Source: Gemmatimonadaceae bacterium
Lineage (GTDB): Bacteria; Gemmatimonadota; Gemmatimonadetes; Gemmatimonadales; Gemmatimonadaceae
DNA length: 64,000 nt
NCBI GenBank assembly: GCA_019637445.1
Contig: JAHBVS010000001.1
Span: 2,202,014 to 2,266,013 of the forward strand
Direction of reading: 5' to 3'
Shown here in pieces: positions 1-8,264 of this stretch (position 1 is the stretch's first letter; each line of letters opens with the position of its first letter). The translations under genes and the position numbers were made by a program. Under the pieces are notes generated by a model. It made no database searches and was not told the origin of the DNA. It was given only the letters and a program-made list of their open reading frames with translations.

Positions 1-571
1 AGTCGTACTCGAGCTCGGTGAAGATCTGGTGGTCGGGCTTGAACCAGACCCTGGTGCCGGTGTCTTTGGGCTTCACGCTGCCGAGCACCTTGAGCTTGGT
101 GGTCGTGGCCCCGCGGGCGAAGTCCATGTAGTGCTCGCTGCCGTCGCGCTTCACCCAGACCTTGAGCGTCTCGGACAGCGCGTTCACCACCGACACGCCG
201 ACGCCGTGCAGGCCGCCCGACACCTTGTACGTGTTCTTGTCGAACTTGCCGCCGGCGTGCAGCACGGTGAGCGCGAGCTCGACGCCCGGCAGCTTCTCCG
301 TGGGATGGATGTCGACCGGGATGCCGCGGCCGTTGTCCGTGCAGGAAATCGAGTTGTCGCCGTGGATCGTGACGATGACCGAGTCACAGAAGCCGGCGAG
401 CGCTTCGTCGATCGAGTTGTCGACGACCTCATAGACGAGGTGATGCAAACCGCGATGCGACGTCGAGCCGATGTACATCCCGGGGCGCTTGCGGACCGCC
501 TCGAGTCCCTTGAGTACCTGAATGCCGGAGGAGTCGTACTGCGAGTCGGCGACGTCGTTCGTCTTGGCCAT
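1..571 (-). CDS. gyrB: DNA gyrase subunit B, N-terminal part (runs off the window)
   Basis: Reading the minus strand from the ATG at 571 gives about 190 residues of the GHKL ATPase domain of GyrB, beginning [20 protein letters not shown]. Visible motifs are [10 protein letters not shown], the E/N of [12 protein letters not shown] that binds Mg-[15 protein letters not shown] and the ATP-lid segment [15 protein letters not shown]. The remainder lies beyond the left edge, so the gene is cut by the window and not broken. GyrB provides the ATP-driven strand passage of the A2B2 gyrase that introduces negative supercoils. ParE and archaeal TopoVI B share this domain, but linkage to recF favours gyrB. 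It follows recF and the DUF721 gene on the same strand, after a 138-base spacer (572-709) that has T-rich runs on the coding strand but no clear Shine-Dalgarno. Confidence 0.95.
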   Translation of the reverse strand, partial: MAKTNDVADSQYDSSGIQVLKGLEAVRKRPGMYIGSTSHRGLHHLVYEVVDNSIDEALAGFCDSVIVTIHGDNSISCTDNGRGIPVDIHPTEKLPGVELALTVLHAGGKFDKNTYKVSGGLHGVGVSVVNALSETLKVWVKRDGSEHYMDFARGATTTKLKVLGSVKPKDTGTRVWFKPDHQIFTELEYD

Positions 572-709
572 TAGAAGCGCAAAATGGTGGTGGGGAATCG
601 CGCGAAAAAATCCCGAAAACACGCGCCCGAAAGCGACCCAGAAAACTAACCTGTCGCGACCCCGAAAGCAACGTTTTTCACAAGCCGCAAGTGCCCATCC
701 CGCAAGCGC

Positions 710-1045
710 TTAGCGCATCATCTCCCAGCGAATCTTTCGCACCGGGGTCTGCGGTTCCGAGGCGTTGATTTTGGCCATCAGCGAACGCTCCATCAGCGAG
801 AGCTCCTGCATCCAGGCGCTGGTGCGCACGGCGACCACCAACGTGCCGTCGTCCGTCATCATCCGCGGCTGCGTCACGCCAGCGATCTGCGGCCCCACAA
901 GCCTTGGCCACAGCGACAACACCTCCGCGCGGGCGACGTCCGCATCCAGGCCACGATCCGCCAAGAGCTTCGCCAGGACCTCGGCGATGGGCTTCGGCGC
1001 CTTGCCGCCGCGGCCGTCGTCGTCGCTGAAGAAGGCGGCGCTCAT
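710..1045 (-). CDS. DUF721 family protein (DciA-like), replication-associated
   Basis: A 111-residue protein starting MSAAFFSDDDGRGGKAPKPI. It matches the DUF721 pattern: a short helical N-terminus (IAEVLAKLLADRGLD), then a compact domain with LWPRLVGPQIAGVTQP and WMQELSLMERSLMAKIN. DUF721 includes DciA, the ancestral loader or operator of the replicative helicase DnaB, and its usual position next to recF and gyrB is seen here. The in-frame reading extends upstream to 1276, but that would overlap recF by almost 200 bases and the extra residues are low-complexity Arg/Ala. The ATG at 1045 is therefore preferred. No Zn ribbon is present. The family assignment is good; the helicase role is inferred from the family and its neighbours. 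Confidence 0.8.
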   Translation of the reverse strand: MSAAFFSDDDGRGGKAPKPIAEVLAKLLADRGLDADVARAEVLSLWPRLVGPQIAGVTQPRMMTDDGTLVVAVRTSAWMQELSLMERSLMAKINASEPQTPVRKIRWEMMR

Positions 1046-1082
1046 CGATCGCGACGTGTGAGGCAGGCCATCGGCGCGCGGT

Positions 1083-2231
1083 TCACGTCGCAGCTCCCGC
1101 CGAGGCGCCCGTCGTCGCGCGCGCGAAGCTGCCGGCGCGCACACTCCAGCGCTCCAGTTTCGTGAACCGTGCGGGAATCTCGTCCTCGCGCGGCACGCAA
1201 ATGACACACTGTCCCACGCCCTGTTCCTCAAGCAGCGCGAGGATGCGCGCCGTGCGCCGGCGATCGAGCTCGGCAAAGGGGTCGTCGAGCAGCAGCAGCG
1301 GAATCACGCCGGTGGCCTCGCGATGCGTCGCCGACTCGAGCATGCGCAGCACGATGGCCGCCGTGCGCTGCTGCCCCGCGGAGCCGACCTGCCGGAGGTC
1401 GTGGGCGTCAAGCAGCAGCGAGAGGTCGTCACGATGCGGACCGGCCTGCGTCAGCCCACGACGGATGTCGTGCTCGCGCTGACGTTCGAGCAGCGCCGCG
1501 AGCTCGGCGCGCGGATCCCACGACTCCGCGGCGGTACCGGCGTAGTGCAGCGTCGCGGGCGCGGTCTCGCCGATCGCCTCGCAGAGCGTGGCGAAGTGTT
1601 CTGCGTGGCCTGCGGCCCAGGCACGGCGCTGCTGCACCAGCGTCGCGCCCGCTTCCGCCAGCGCGGGCTCCCACGCAGCTACGGCCGCAACGGCTTCACG
1701 CGCCGCGCCGCGCTTGGTCGCCTCGCGGAGTGCCGCATTGCGGCGTAGCAACGCCGCGCGATACCGCCGCAGCGCGGTGAGGTAGCTCGCGGAGGTCAGC
1801 GCCAGCGTGATGTCGAGGTATCGCCGCCGCTCGGCCGGCGCGCCGGCAATCAAGTCCACGTCGCGGGGCTCAAACGACACAGAGGGCAGCGCATCAAGTG
1901 CATCCGTCAGCTTCTCCGGCTCGGCGCCGTCGAGCGTGACCTTCTTGCGCCCGGCGCGGTCCACGCCGACGCTGGCCCGCAGCGCCGGAACGTTGGTGAA
2001 TTCGGCGGCCAGGTGGAACGCCGGCGCGCCGAAACGAATCAGGTCGCGATCGCGCGCGCCGCGCATCGAGCGCAGGAGGCGAAAGTACGCGATGGCCTCG
2101 ACCGCATTTGTCTTGCCCTGTCCGTTCTCGCCGACAAGCGCGATGCCATCGGCCGGCAGCTGCAGCTCGGCGCCGGCAATGTTGCGGAAGTCCGAGATCG
2201 CCAGCGACGCGAGGCGCGCGGCGACCGGCAC
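1083..2231 (-). CDS. recF: DNA replication/repair protein RecF
   Basis: A 382-residue SMC-like ABC ATPase. Walker A is GENGQGKTN at residues 34-42. The N-terminus LASLAISDFRNIAGAELQLP is typical of RecF, a QVGSAGQQRTAAIVLRML signature region follows, and Walker B is LLLLDDPFAELD near the C-terminus, with the D-loop directly after it. RecF acts with RecO and RecR to load RecA at single-strand gaps. The start is GTG at 2231, immediately after the TGA of the upstream enoyl-CoA hydratase (2232-2234), so the two genes are probably co-transcribed. The C-terminal 20 residues are Ala/Arg-rich and unlikely to be conserved. Length is normal for RecF (about 360-380). Confidence 0.95.
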   Translation of the reverse strand: MPVAARLASLAISDFRNIAGAELQLPADGIALVGENGQGKTNAVEAIAYFRLLRSMRGARDRDLIRFGAPAFHLAAEFTNVPALRASVGVDRAGRKKVTLDGAEPEKLTDALDALPSVSFEPRDVDLIAGAPAERRRYLDITLALTSASYLTALRRYRAALLRRNAALREATKRGAAREAVAAVAAWEPALAEAGATLVQQRRAWAAGHAEHFATLCEAIGETAPATLHYAGTAAESWDPRAELAALLERQREHDIRRGLTQAGPHRDDLSLLLDAHDLRQVGSAGQQRTAAIVLRMLESATHREATGVIPLLLLDDPFAELDRRRTARILALLEEQGVGQCVICVPREDEIPARFTKLERWSVRAGSFARATTGASAGAAT

Positions 2232-3023
2232 TCAGGCCCCGCTGAAGTTCGGCGCGCGCTTCTCGAGGAAGGCACGCGTGCCTTCGCGCATGTCGGCCGT
2301 GCGCCCGAGTTCCCCGAAGTGCCGCGACTCCAGCGCCAGCGCCTCGTCCATCGGCAGCGCCGTCCCGCCGGTCATCACCTGGATCGCGTGGGCCAGTGCC
2401 AGTGGGCCCTGCTGCGCCATCTCCTTCGCCATGCTGCGCGCCACGTCGCTGAGGGCCTCGAGCGGGTACACGGCGTTCACGAGGCCGATGGCCTCCGCGC
2501 GGTCGGCGTCGATCATCCCGCCACTGAGGATCAACTGGAAGGCGCGTCCCATCCCGACCAGCCGTGGCAGCCTCTGTGTGCCGCCGTAGCCGGGAATCAG
2601 GCCGAGCTTCACTTCGGGGAACCCGAACTTCGCGGTGGTGCTGGCAAGGCGCAGGTGGCAGGCCAGCGCCAACTCGAGGCCGCCGCCGAGCGCGAAGCCA
2701 TTGATGACGGCGATGACCGGTTTGTTCATCCGCTCGATGCGCGTGAACACCTTCGAGCCGACGGCGGAAAGCGACTCGAGGCCCGCCGGACCGTCCGCAG
2801 CCTCCGCGATCTCGGCGATGTCCGCGCCCGCCACAAAGGCCCGGCCCGCGCCGGTGAGGATGATGGCGCGCACGCTGTCCGCCGTCGCCAGGTGCTGAAA
2901 CGCCTTGTCCAACTCCGCGATGACCGTGGCGTTGAGCGCGTTGAGCTTGTCGGGGCGATTGATCGTGACGGTCGCAATGCGGTCCGCAACGTCGAGCGTG
3001 AGGAAAGTGAACGGGATGGTCAT
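2232..3023 (-). CDS. Enoyl-CoA hydratase/isomerase (crotonase family)
   Basis: A 263-residue crotonase-fold protein starting MTIPFTFLTLDVADRIATVT. It has the oxyanion-hole region GRAFVAGADIAEI, the first catalytic Glu in LGGGLELALA (E117) and the second in FPEVKLGLIPGYGGTQ (E137). With both Glu present it should hydrate trans-2-enoyl-CoA, as in fatty-acid beta-oxidation or butyryl-CoA metabolism. The exact chain length cannot be read from sequence. The open frame continues upstream to 3632, but that part is antisense to mtnA and is rejected; the ATG at 3023 fits the family start. It precedes recF with no gap and is divergent from mtnA across 61 bases. Confidence 0.92.
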   Translation of the reverse strand: MTIPFTFLTLDVADRIATVTINRPDKLNALNATVIAELDKAFQHLATADSVRAIILTGAGRAFVAGADIAEIAEAADGPAGLESLSAVGSKVFTRIERMNKPVIAVINGFALGGGLELALACHLRLASTTAKFGFPEVKLGLIPGYGGTQRLPRLVGMGRAFQLILSGGMIDADRAEAIGLVNAVYPLEALSDVARSMAKEMAQQGPLALAHAIQVMTGGTALPMDEALALESRHFGELGRTADMREGTRAFLEKRAPNFSGA

Positions 3024-3071
3024 CGTCGCTCGCGTGAAGGGCGGTCGGCTGTCGGGAACGCAGGTGCAATC

Positions 3072-3079
3072 TATACATT
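3072..3079. promoter_or_regulatory. Overlapping divergent -10-like elements between the enoyl-CoA hydratase and mtnA
   Basis: The 61-base divergent spacer holds CTATACATT. On the plus strand TATACA (3072-3077) lies 7 bases before the mtnA GTG at 3085, the spacing expected of a leaderless transcript. On the minus strand the same bases read TATAGATT and would give the hydratase a leader of about 40 bases. No good -35 box is seen on either side. Use of both is inference. Confidence 0.35.
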
Positions 3080-3084
3080 CGGGT

Positions 3085-4173
<1,089 letters not shown>

Positions 4174-4176
4174 GCG

Positions 4177-5658
4177 ATGCGATACGTCCTCGCGCTCGAC
4201 CAAGGCACCACTGGCTCCACCGCGCTGATCATTGCCGAGGATGGCAGCGTGGTCGGCCGTGGCTACCGTGAGATCACGCAGCACTTCCCGCAGCCCGGCT
4301 GGGTGGAGCACGACGCCGAGGAGATCTTCGCGCGCACGATGGAAGCGGCCCGCGAGGCGCTGGCGGCGGCGAAGGTGGTGCCGGAGGCGATCGGCATCAC
4401 GAACCAGCGCGAGACGATCGTGCTCTGGGACAGAAAGACGGGTCGGCCGCTGGACAAGGCCATCGTCTGGCAGGACCGCCGCACCACGAAGCGCGCGCAG
4501 GAGCTGCGTGAGGCGGGACAGTCGGAGGCGATCTATCAGGCAACCGGTCTCGTGGTGGACCCCTACTTCAGCGGCACCAAGCTCGAATGGCTGTTGCGCG
4601 AGAAGGCGCGCGGTGTGGCGCCCGAGACCCTCGCCGCCGGCACCATCGACAGTTGGTTGATCTGGAAGCTCACCAACGGGGCGGTGCACGCGACCGAGCA
4701 CACGAATGCCTCGCGCACGATGCTCTACGACATAAACGCGCACACCTGGAGCGACCGGCTTTGTGCGCTGTTCAACGTGCCGCGCGGTATCCTGCCGGAG
4801 GTCCGCGCCTCGTCCGGTGACTTCGGGACGGCTGACGCCGCGCACCTTGGCCACGCCATCCCGATCCGCGGCGTGGCCGGCGACCAACAGGCTGCGCTGT
4901 TCGGCCAAGGCTGCTGGACGTCGGGGCTGAGCAAGCAAACCTACGGTACGGGTGCCTTCCTGTTGCTGCACACGGGTGAACGACGGCCCGCCGGGGGTCA
5001 GGGCATCCTCACGACGGTGGCCTGCGGTCCACGCGGGGAGCCGCAGTACGCGCTGGAGGCCAGCATCTTCATCGCGGGTGCGGCGGTGCAGTGGCTGCGC
5101 GATGGTCTGGGCATCGTCGGCAAGGCCGGCGAGACGGAGGCAATGGCGCGATCGCTCGAGGGCAACGACGGCGTGTACTTCGTCCCGGCGCTCACCGGCC
5201 TCGGTGCGCCGCATTGGGAGGCGGACGCGCGCGGTACGATCGTCGGGCTGACACGCGGGACTTCGCGCGAACATCTCGTGCGCGCGGCGCTGGAGGCGAT
5301 GGCCTACGGGACCGCGGACGTGCTCGAGGCGATGCGCGGCGCGAGTGGCGCGTCGTTGGACGTCCTGCGGGTCGATGGCGGTGCCGCCGAGAACGACTGG
5401 CTGATGCAGTTCCAGAGTGACGTGCTCGGCGTTCCCGTCGAGCGGCCCGACCTGGTCGAAACCACGGCGCTGGGCTCGGCGGGGCTGGCGGGAATTGCCG
5501 CCGGCGTGTGGAAGGATGCGGCGGCATTCCATGCCTCACGACGCTTCAGTCGTTTCGAACCGGCGCGCGGAGCCAGTGTCGCGCGCGATGGCCTGCCGGG
5601 TTGGCGTCGCGCCGTGCGCGCGGCGGTGCACTGGGCGCGCGATCGCGAGGGCGCATGA
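4177..5658 (+). CDS. glpK: Glycerol kinase
   Basis: A 493-residue FGGY-family kinase of normal length that phosphorylates glycerol to sn-glycerol-3-phosphate with ATP. The N-terminus MRYVLALDQGTTGSTAL has the phosphate-binding DQGTTGS. The substrate-contact motif NQRETIVLWD, the hinge segment GVAGDQQAALFGQ, the ATP-site segment SKQTYGTGAFLL and VDGGAAENDWLMQFQSD are all present. The start ATG is 3 bases after the mtnA stop, and its stop (ATGA) overlaps the start of the next gene. No glpF or glpD is adjacent, so it may feed lipid synthesis or salvage instead of a dedicated glycerol regulon; that is inference. Confidence 0.95.
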   Translation: MRYVLALDQGTTGSTALIIAEDGSVVGRGYREITQHFPQPGWVEHDAEEIFARTMEAAREALAAAKVVPEAIGITNQRETIVLWDRKTGRPLDKAIVWQDRRTTKRAQELREAGQSEAIYQATGLVVDPYFSGTKLEWLLREKARGVAPETLAAGTIDSWLIWKLTNGAVHATEHTNASRTMLYDINAHTWSDRLCALFNVPRGILPEVRASSGDFGTADAAHLGHAIPIRGVAGDQQAALFGQGCWTSGLSKQTYGTGAFLLLHTGERRPAGGQGILTTVACGPRGEPQYALEASIFIAGAAVQWLRDGLGIVGKAGETEAMARSLEGNDGVYFVPALTGLGAPHWEADARGTIVGLTRGTSREHLVRAALEAMAYGTADVLEAMRGASGASLDVLRVDGGAAENDWLMQFQSDVLGVPVERPDLVETTALGSAGLAGIAAGVWKDAAAFHASRRFSRFEPARGASVARDGLPGWRRAVRAAVHWARDREGA

Positions 5659-5987
5659 AGTTCGCCCTCGTGTTTGTGCTGGGGTCGTTCAGCTTCGGCG
5701 CGCCGCCGGAGCGCCAACACGACGGTGACCGATGGTTCGGCCGCGACAAGGCGCTGCACTTCGTGGCCTCGGCGCTGGTCCAGACCGGCACGCACCTGAC
5801 GCTGCGGAGTTCGGGGCTGAGCTACGCCGACGCCTCGCGATGGGCGGGCGCGGTCACGCTCGGCGTCGGCGTCGGCAAGGAGCTGTATGATCGCGCCGAC
5901 GGTCGATACTTCAGCTGGAAGGATCTCGCGGCCGACGCCGCAGGTGGTGTCAGCGCGGCGGTGACGCTGCGACAGCTCGACCCGTAG
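5655..5987 (+). CDS. DUF2279-like small exported protein
   Basis: A 110-residue protein with an N-terminal signal-like stretch (MKFALVFVLGSFSFG) and the pattern DKALHFVASALVQTGTHL followed by GVGVGKELYDRADGRYFSWKD and DLAADAAGG. This resembles DUF2279/YfiM-type periplasmic proteins, which have a D-K-x-x-H-F motif and a K-E-x-x-D motif. Function is unknown. The ATG overlaps the glpK stop (ATGA), which places it in the mtnA-glpK operon. Its 3' end overlaps the facing sulfatase gene by 38 bases. The family call is from motif memory and moderately sure. Confidence 0.6.
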   Translation: MKFALVFVLGSFSFGAPPERQHDGDRWFGRDKALHFVASALVQTGTHLTLRSSGLSYADASRWAGAVTLGVGVGKELYDRADGRYFSWKDLAADAAGGVSAAVTLRQLDP

Positions 5988-7554
5988 TCTCGCGCGCCGC
6001 GAGCCAGGCCATTGCCTCGGCTTCGCTCGTCAACTCCCCGCGCAGCAGTGCCTCCAGCAGGTCGTGCGTGATGATCGCGTTCAGTGGGCGGTCGAAGGTC
6101 GCGCCTTGGCGCTGGCCCGGCAGCTTGAGGATATACGGGATCCGCGGGTCGTCCGGTTCCTCGAGGTAGTCCGGGCGATACCGCATGATGTGGTCGGAGA
6201 GGAACAGCACCGCCGTGTCGTCCCATTTGCCGGCGGCCTCCATCCGCGCGCGGAGGTCGCCGAGCACACGATCCATCAGGGCGATGTTGCCGTAGTAGCC
6301 GTCGGGGTCGAACTCCGTGAGCGTGAACTCGTCGTCCTCGTCGTCCCAGATCCACGGCGTGTGGGGCACGATCAGGTGCAGGAAGATCAGCCCACGATCC
6401 CCGAGCGTGACCGCACGCTCCGCGTCGGCCACCTGCTCCTCGACGATGTCGATCTGGCGGATCCGAAGGTTCACGTAGGGGATCAGTGCCAGCTGCTGGT
6501 CCACCACCGCACGCCAGAAGCCCGTGTGCCGCGCACGTGAGCCCACCGTTCGGGTCGGGTAGCTGGAGCAGGCATCGAGGCTCCGGAACACCCGGCAGTA
6601 GGGGTGATACCAGCCCGCGATCACGGCCGCACCACCAAGTGCCTGCGCGGACTGGAGGACGTTCGGTGCCTTGGACCACGGTCGCGCGCGTCCGTTCACC
6701 GTGATCAGCAACTCATCCGCGTCCTGCGGTTCGGAGTTTTCGACCGCGAGGCCGGTCAGCATCGCAGGCACGGAGAGAATGGTCTTGTTCGCGAACTGCG
6801 AGACCTGGGTCGCGTCGATGGACTGTGCCCGCAGCCGATCGAGCTCCGGCAGCTGCAGGTCCGCCGGACGCGCGTCGATGGCGTGCCGGCGGCTCAGGGC
6901 ATCCATCATGATCACGACGACACGCGGTCCGTCCCGTTCGGGAACCTTACTCCCCATCGCCGGCGCCTCGGCGGCAAGCGCGTCGCTGGGGTCGACCGCG
7001 AGCACTGCCCAGGCGGCGCGGCCCAAGGTCACCGCCGCGAAGGGCGCGAGCACCAGCAGCACGCGCCGCACGATGCGTAGCGTGGTGTCCGTTCGCCGCC
7101 ACATCCCGATGCCGAGCAAGGCCATCACGACGATCGGGACCAGCGCATCCACGACCTGGCCATTCCGCCAGCGATCGACGAGGGCAAACACGCCCGGGGA
7201 TAGCGTCGGGCCGAGGCCCAACAGCTGCACGAAGATCAGTGCGAACAGCGCCCACACCAGCACCGCCCGCCCGACCGCGCCATATGCGCGGCCAACGGCG
7301 GCCGCGGCAAGAAAGAGCAGGGCCAGCAGCAAGGTGTTGATTGCCGCCGCCGCGAAGTCAGTGTTCGAGACATCGAGGAAGTACGCCCCGGGGCCGTTGA
7401 CGGCGAGGATCTCGAGCCAGACGCGCAGGAAGCAGAGGTGCGCGAGCGAGAGCGCCACGAAATAATCGCCGGCCGAGAGCCGTCTTATTGCACGGGCAAG
7501 CGCGTGTGCGCCTGCCTCGTTGGTCTCGGGGTGTCCGGCAGCCAGTGTGGCCAT
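5950..7554 (-). CDS. Membrane-anchored sulfatase / alkaline-phosphatase-superfamily hydrolase
   Basis: A 534-residue protein with about five membrane helices in residues 30-180, followed by an extracytoplasmic sulfatase-type domain. The metal ligand Asp is in RVVVIMMDALSRRHA (D218). The nucleophile region NKTILSVPAMLTGL has candidate Thr/Ser residues at 258 and 261. Later come HLIVPHTPWIWDDEDDEF and the C-terminal metal motif LFLSDHIMRYRP. This architecture is shared by lipid-A/lipoteichoic-acid phosphotransferases (EptA, LtaS) and by membrane arylsulfatases. There is no CxPxR formylglycine motif, so a phospho-alkanol-transferase or phosphodiesterase activity on envelope lipids or glycans is more likely than sulfate hydrolysis. 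The substrate is unknown. It is divergent from ccmE and converges on the DUF2279-like gene. Confidence 0.75.
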   Translation of the reverse strand: MATLAAGHPETNEAGAHALARAIRRLSAGDYFVALSLAHLCFLRVWLEILAVNGPGAYFLDVSNTDFAAAAINTLLLALLFLAAAAVGRAYGAVGRAVLVWALFALIFVQLLGLGPTLSPGVFALVDRWRNGQVVDALVPIVVMALLGIGMWRRTDTTLRIVRRVLLVLAPFAAVTLGRAAWAVLAVDPSDALAAEAPAMGSKVPERDGPRVVVIMMDALSRRHAIDARPADLQLPELDRLRAQSIDATQVSQFANKTILSVPAMLTGLAVENSEPQDADELLITVNGRARPWSKAPNVLQSAQALGGAAVIAGWYHPYCRVFRSLDACSSYPTRTVGSRARHTGFWRAVVDQQLALIPYVNLRIRQIDIVEEQVADAERAVTLGDRGLIFLHLIVPHTPWIWDDEDDEFTLTEFDPDGYYGNIALMDRVLGDLRARMEAAGKWDDTAVLFLSDHIMRYRPDYLEEPDDPRIPYILKLPGQRQGATFDRPLNAIITHDLLEALLRGELTSEAEAMAWLAARETTGRAVAASPPR

Positions 7555-7697
7555 CGATGGGGATTGGGGTCTGCGCTCCGGCGCGTGGCCGTCCGGCAGC
7601 GACAGCCGAATCTACGCTACCGACCTGTGACGCGCCTGTGACCTTGTCCACCTTGTCAGGGGTTCCTTTGCCTTGGGAGCCGAAGATACCCCATCCG

Positions 7698-7733
7698 TAT
7701 ATATTGCCCGAGTCGGGCTATGTCCCTTTGGAG
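7698..7733 (+). promoter_or_regulatory. Putative ccm operon -10 element and Shine-Dalgarno
   Basis: TATATATT at 7698-7705 is a strong -10 candidate in the 184-base spacer between the sulfatase and ccmE. A weak TTGGGA at 7673-7678 would sit 19 bases upstream of it. A GGAG Shine-Dalgarno at 7730-7733 lies 5 bases before the ccmE ATG. Nothing else is readable in the spacer. Confidence 0.45.
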
Positions 7734-7738
7734 TCGCA

Positions 7739-8230
7739 ATGCATCCACGTACAAAGTTCCTGCTTGGCGGCGCGGTGGTCCTGGGTGCCGCTGGCGTGTT
7801 GATGACCGGTGCCATCAAGGACACCGGTGTCTACTTCCTGATGCCGGCCGAGCTGCAGGCCAAGGTCGCGGCAGATCCCACTCTTGTCGGCACGGGCGTG
7901 AAGGTTGGCGCGCGAGTCGTCCCGGGCACGGTCAATCGCGACCCCTCGGGTCGCCAGGTCTCGTTCGAGATGACCGACGGCGCGGCGACGTACCCCGTCG
8001 TCTATCGTGGCATCATTCCGGACACCTTCTCCGATTCCGTCGAGGTCGTGGTGGAAGGTCGACTGGACTCGAGCGGCACCTTCCAGGCGACGACGCTGCT
8101 GGCCAAGTGCGCCTCGCGCTACGAAGAGGCCCCCGAGGGCTACGAGGCCATGCGCAAGGCGTACGAAGGCGGCGCTGCAGCGCCCCACGACTTGCCGGCG
8201 CCCGCGCCGAGCGGCGATACGCCGCGCTGA
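7739..8230 (+). CDS. ccmE: Cytochrome c maturation heme chaperone CcmE, cysteine (CxxxY) variant
   Basis: A 163-residue protein with an N-terminal anchor (FLLGGAVVLGAAGVLMTGA) and the OB-fold typical of CcmE (GVKVGARVVPGTVNR, VYRGIIPDTFSDSVEVVVEG). CcmE carries heme covalently in the periplasm and hands it to CcmF/CcmH. The usual heme-attaching His of the HxxxY motif is replaced by Cys: LLAKCASRYEE has C124 and Y128. The CxxxY form is known from archaea and Desulfovibrio (the so-called system I* type). The ATG at 7739 has a GGAG ribosome site; earlier in-frame codons lack one. ccmF follows 34 bases later. The C-terminus is a flexible Ala/Pro tail. Confidence 0.92.
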   Translation: MHPRTKFLLGGAVVLGAAGVLMTGAIKDTGVYFLMPAELQAKVAADPTLVGTGVKVGARVVPGTVNRDPSGRQVSFEMTDGAATYPVVYRGIIPDTFSDSVEVVVEGRLDSSGTFQATTLLAKCASRYEEAPEGYEAMRKAYEGGAAAPHDLPAPAPSGDTPR

Positions 8231-8264
8231 GTCGTTGGTCGGCACTCCTCCGGCTTTCATATAG

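Noticed and set aside
1046..1276. Longer form of the DUF721 protein
   Set aside because: It would overlap recF by nearly 200 bases, and the added residues are Arg/Ala-rich without conservation features.
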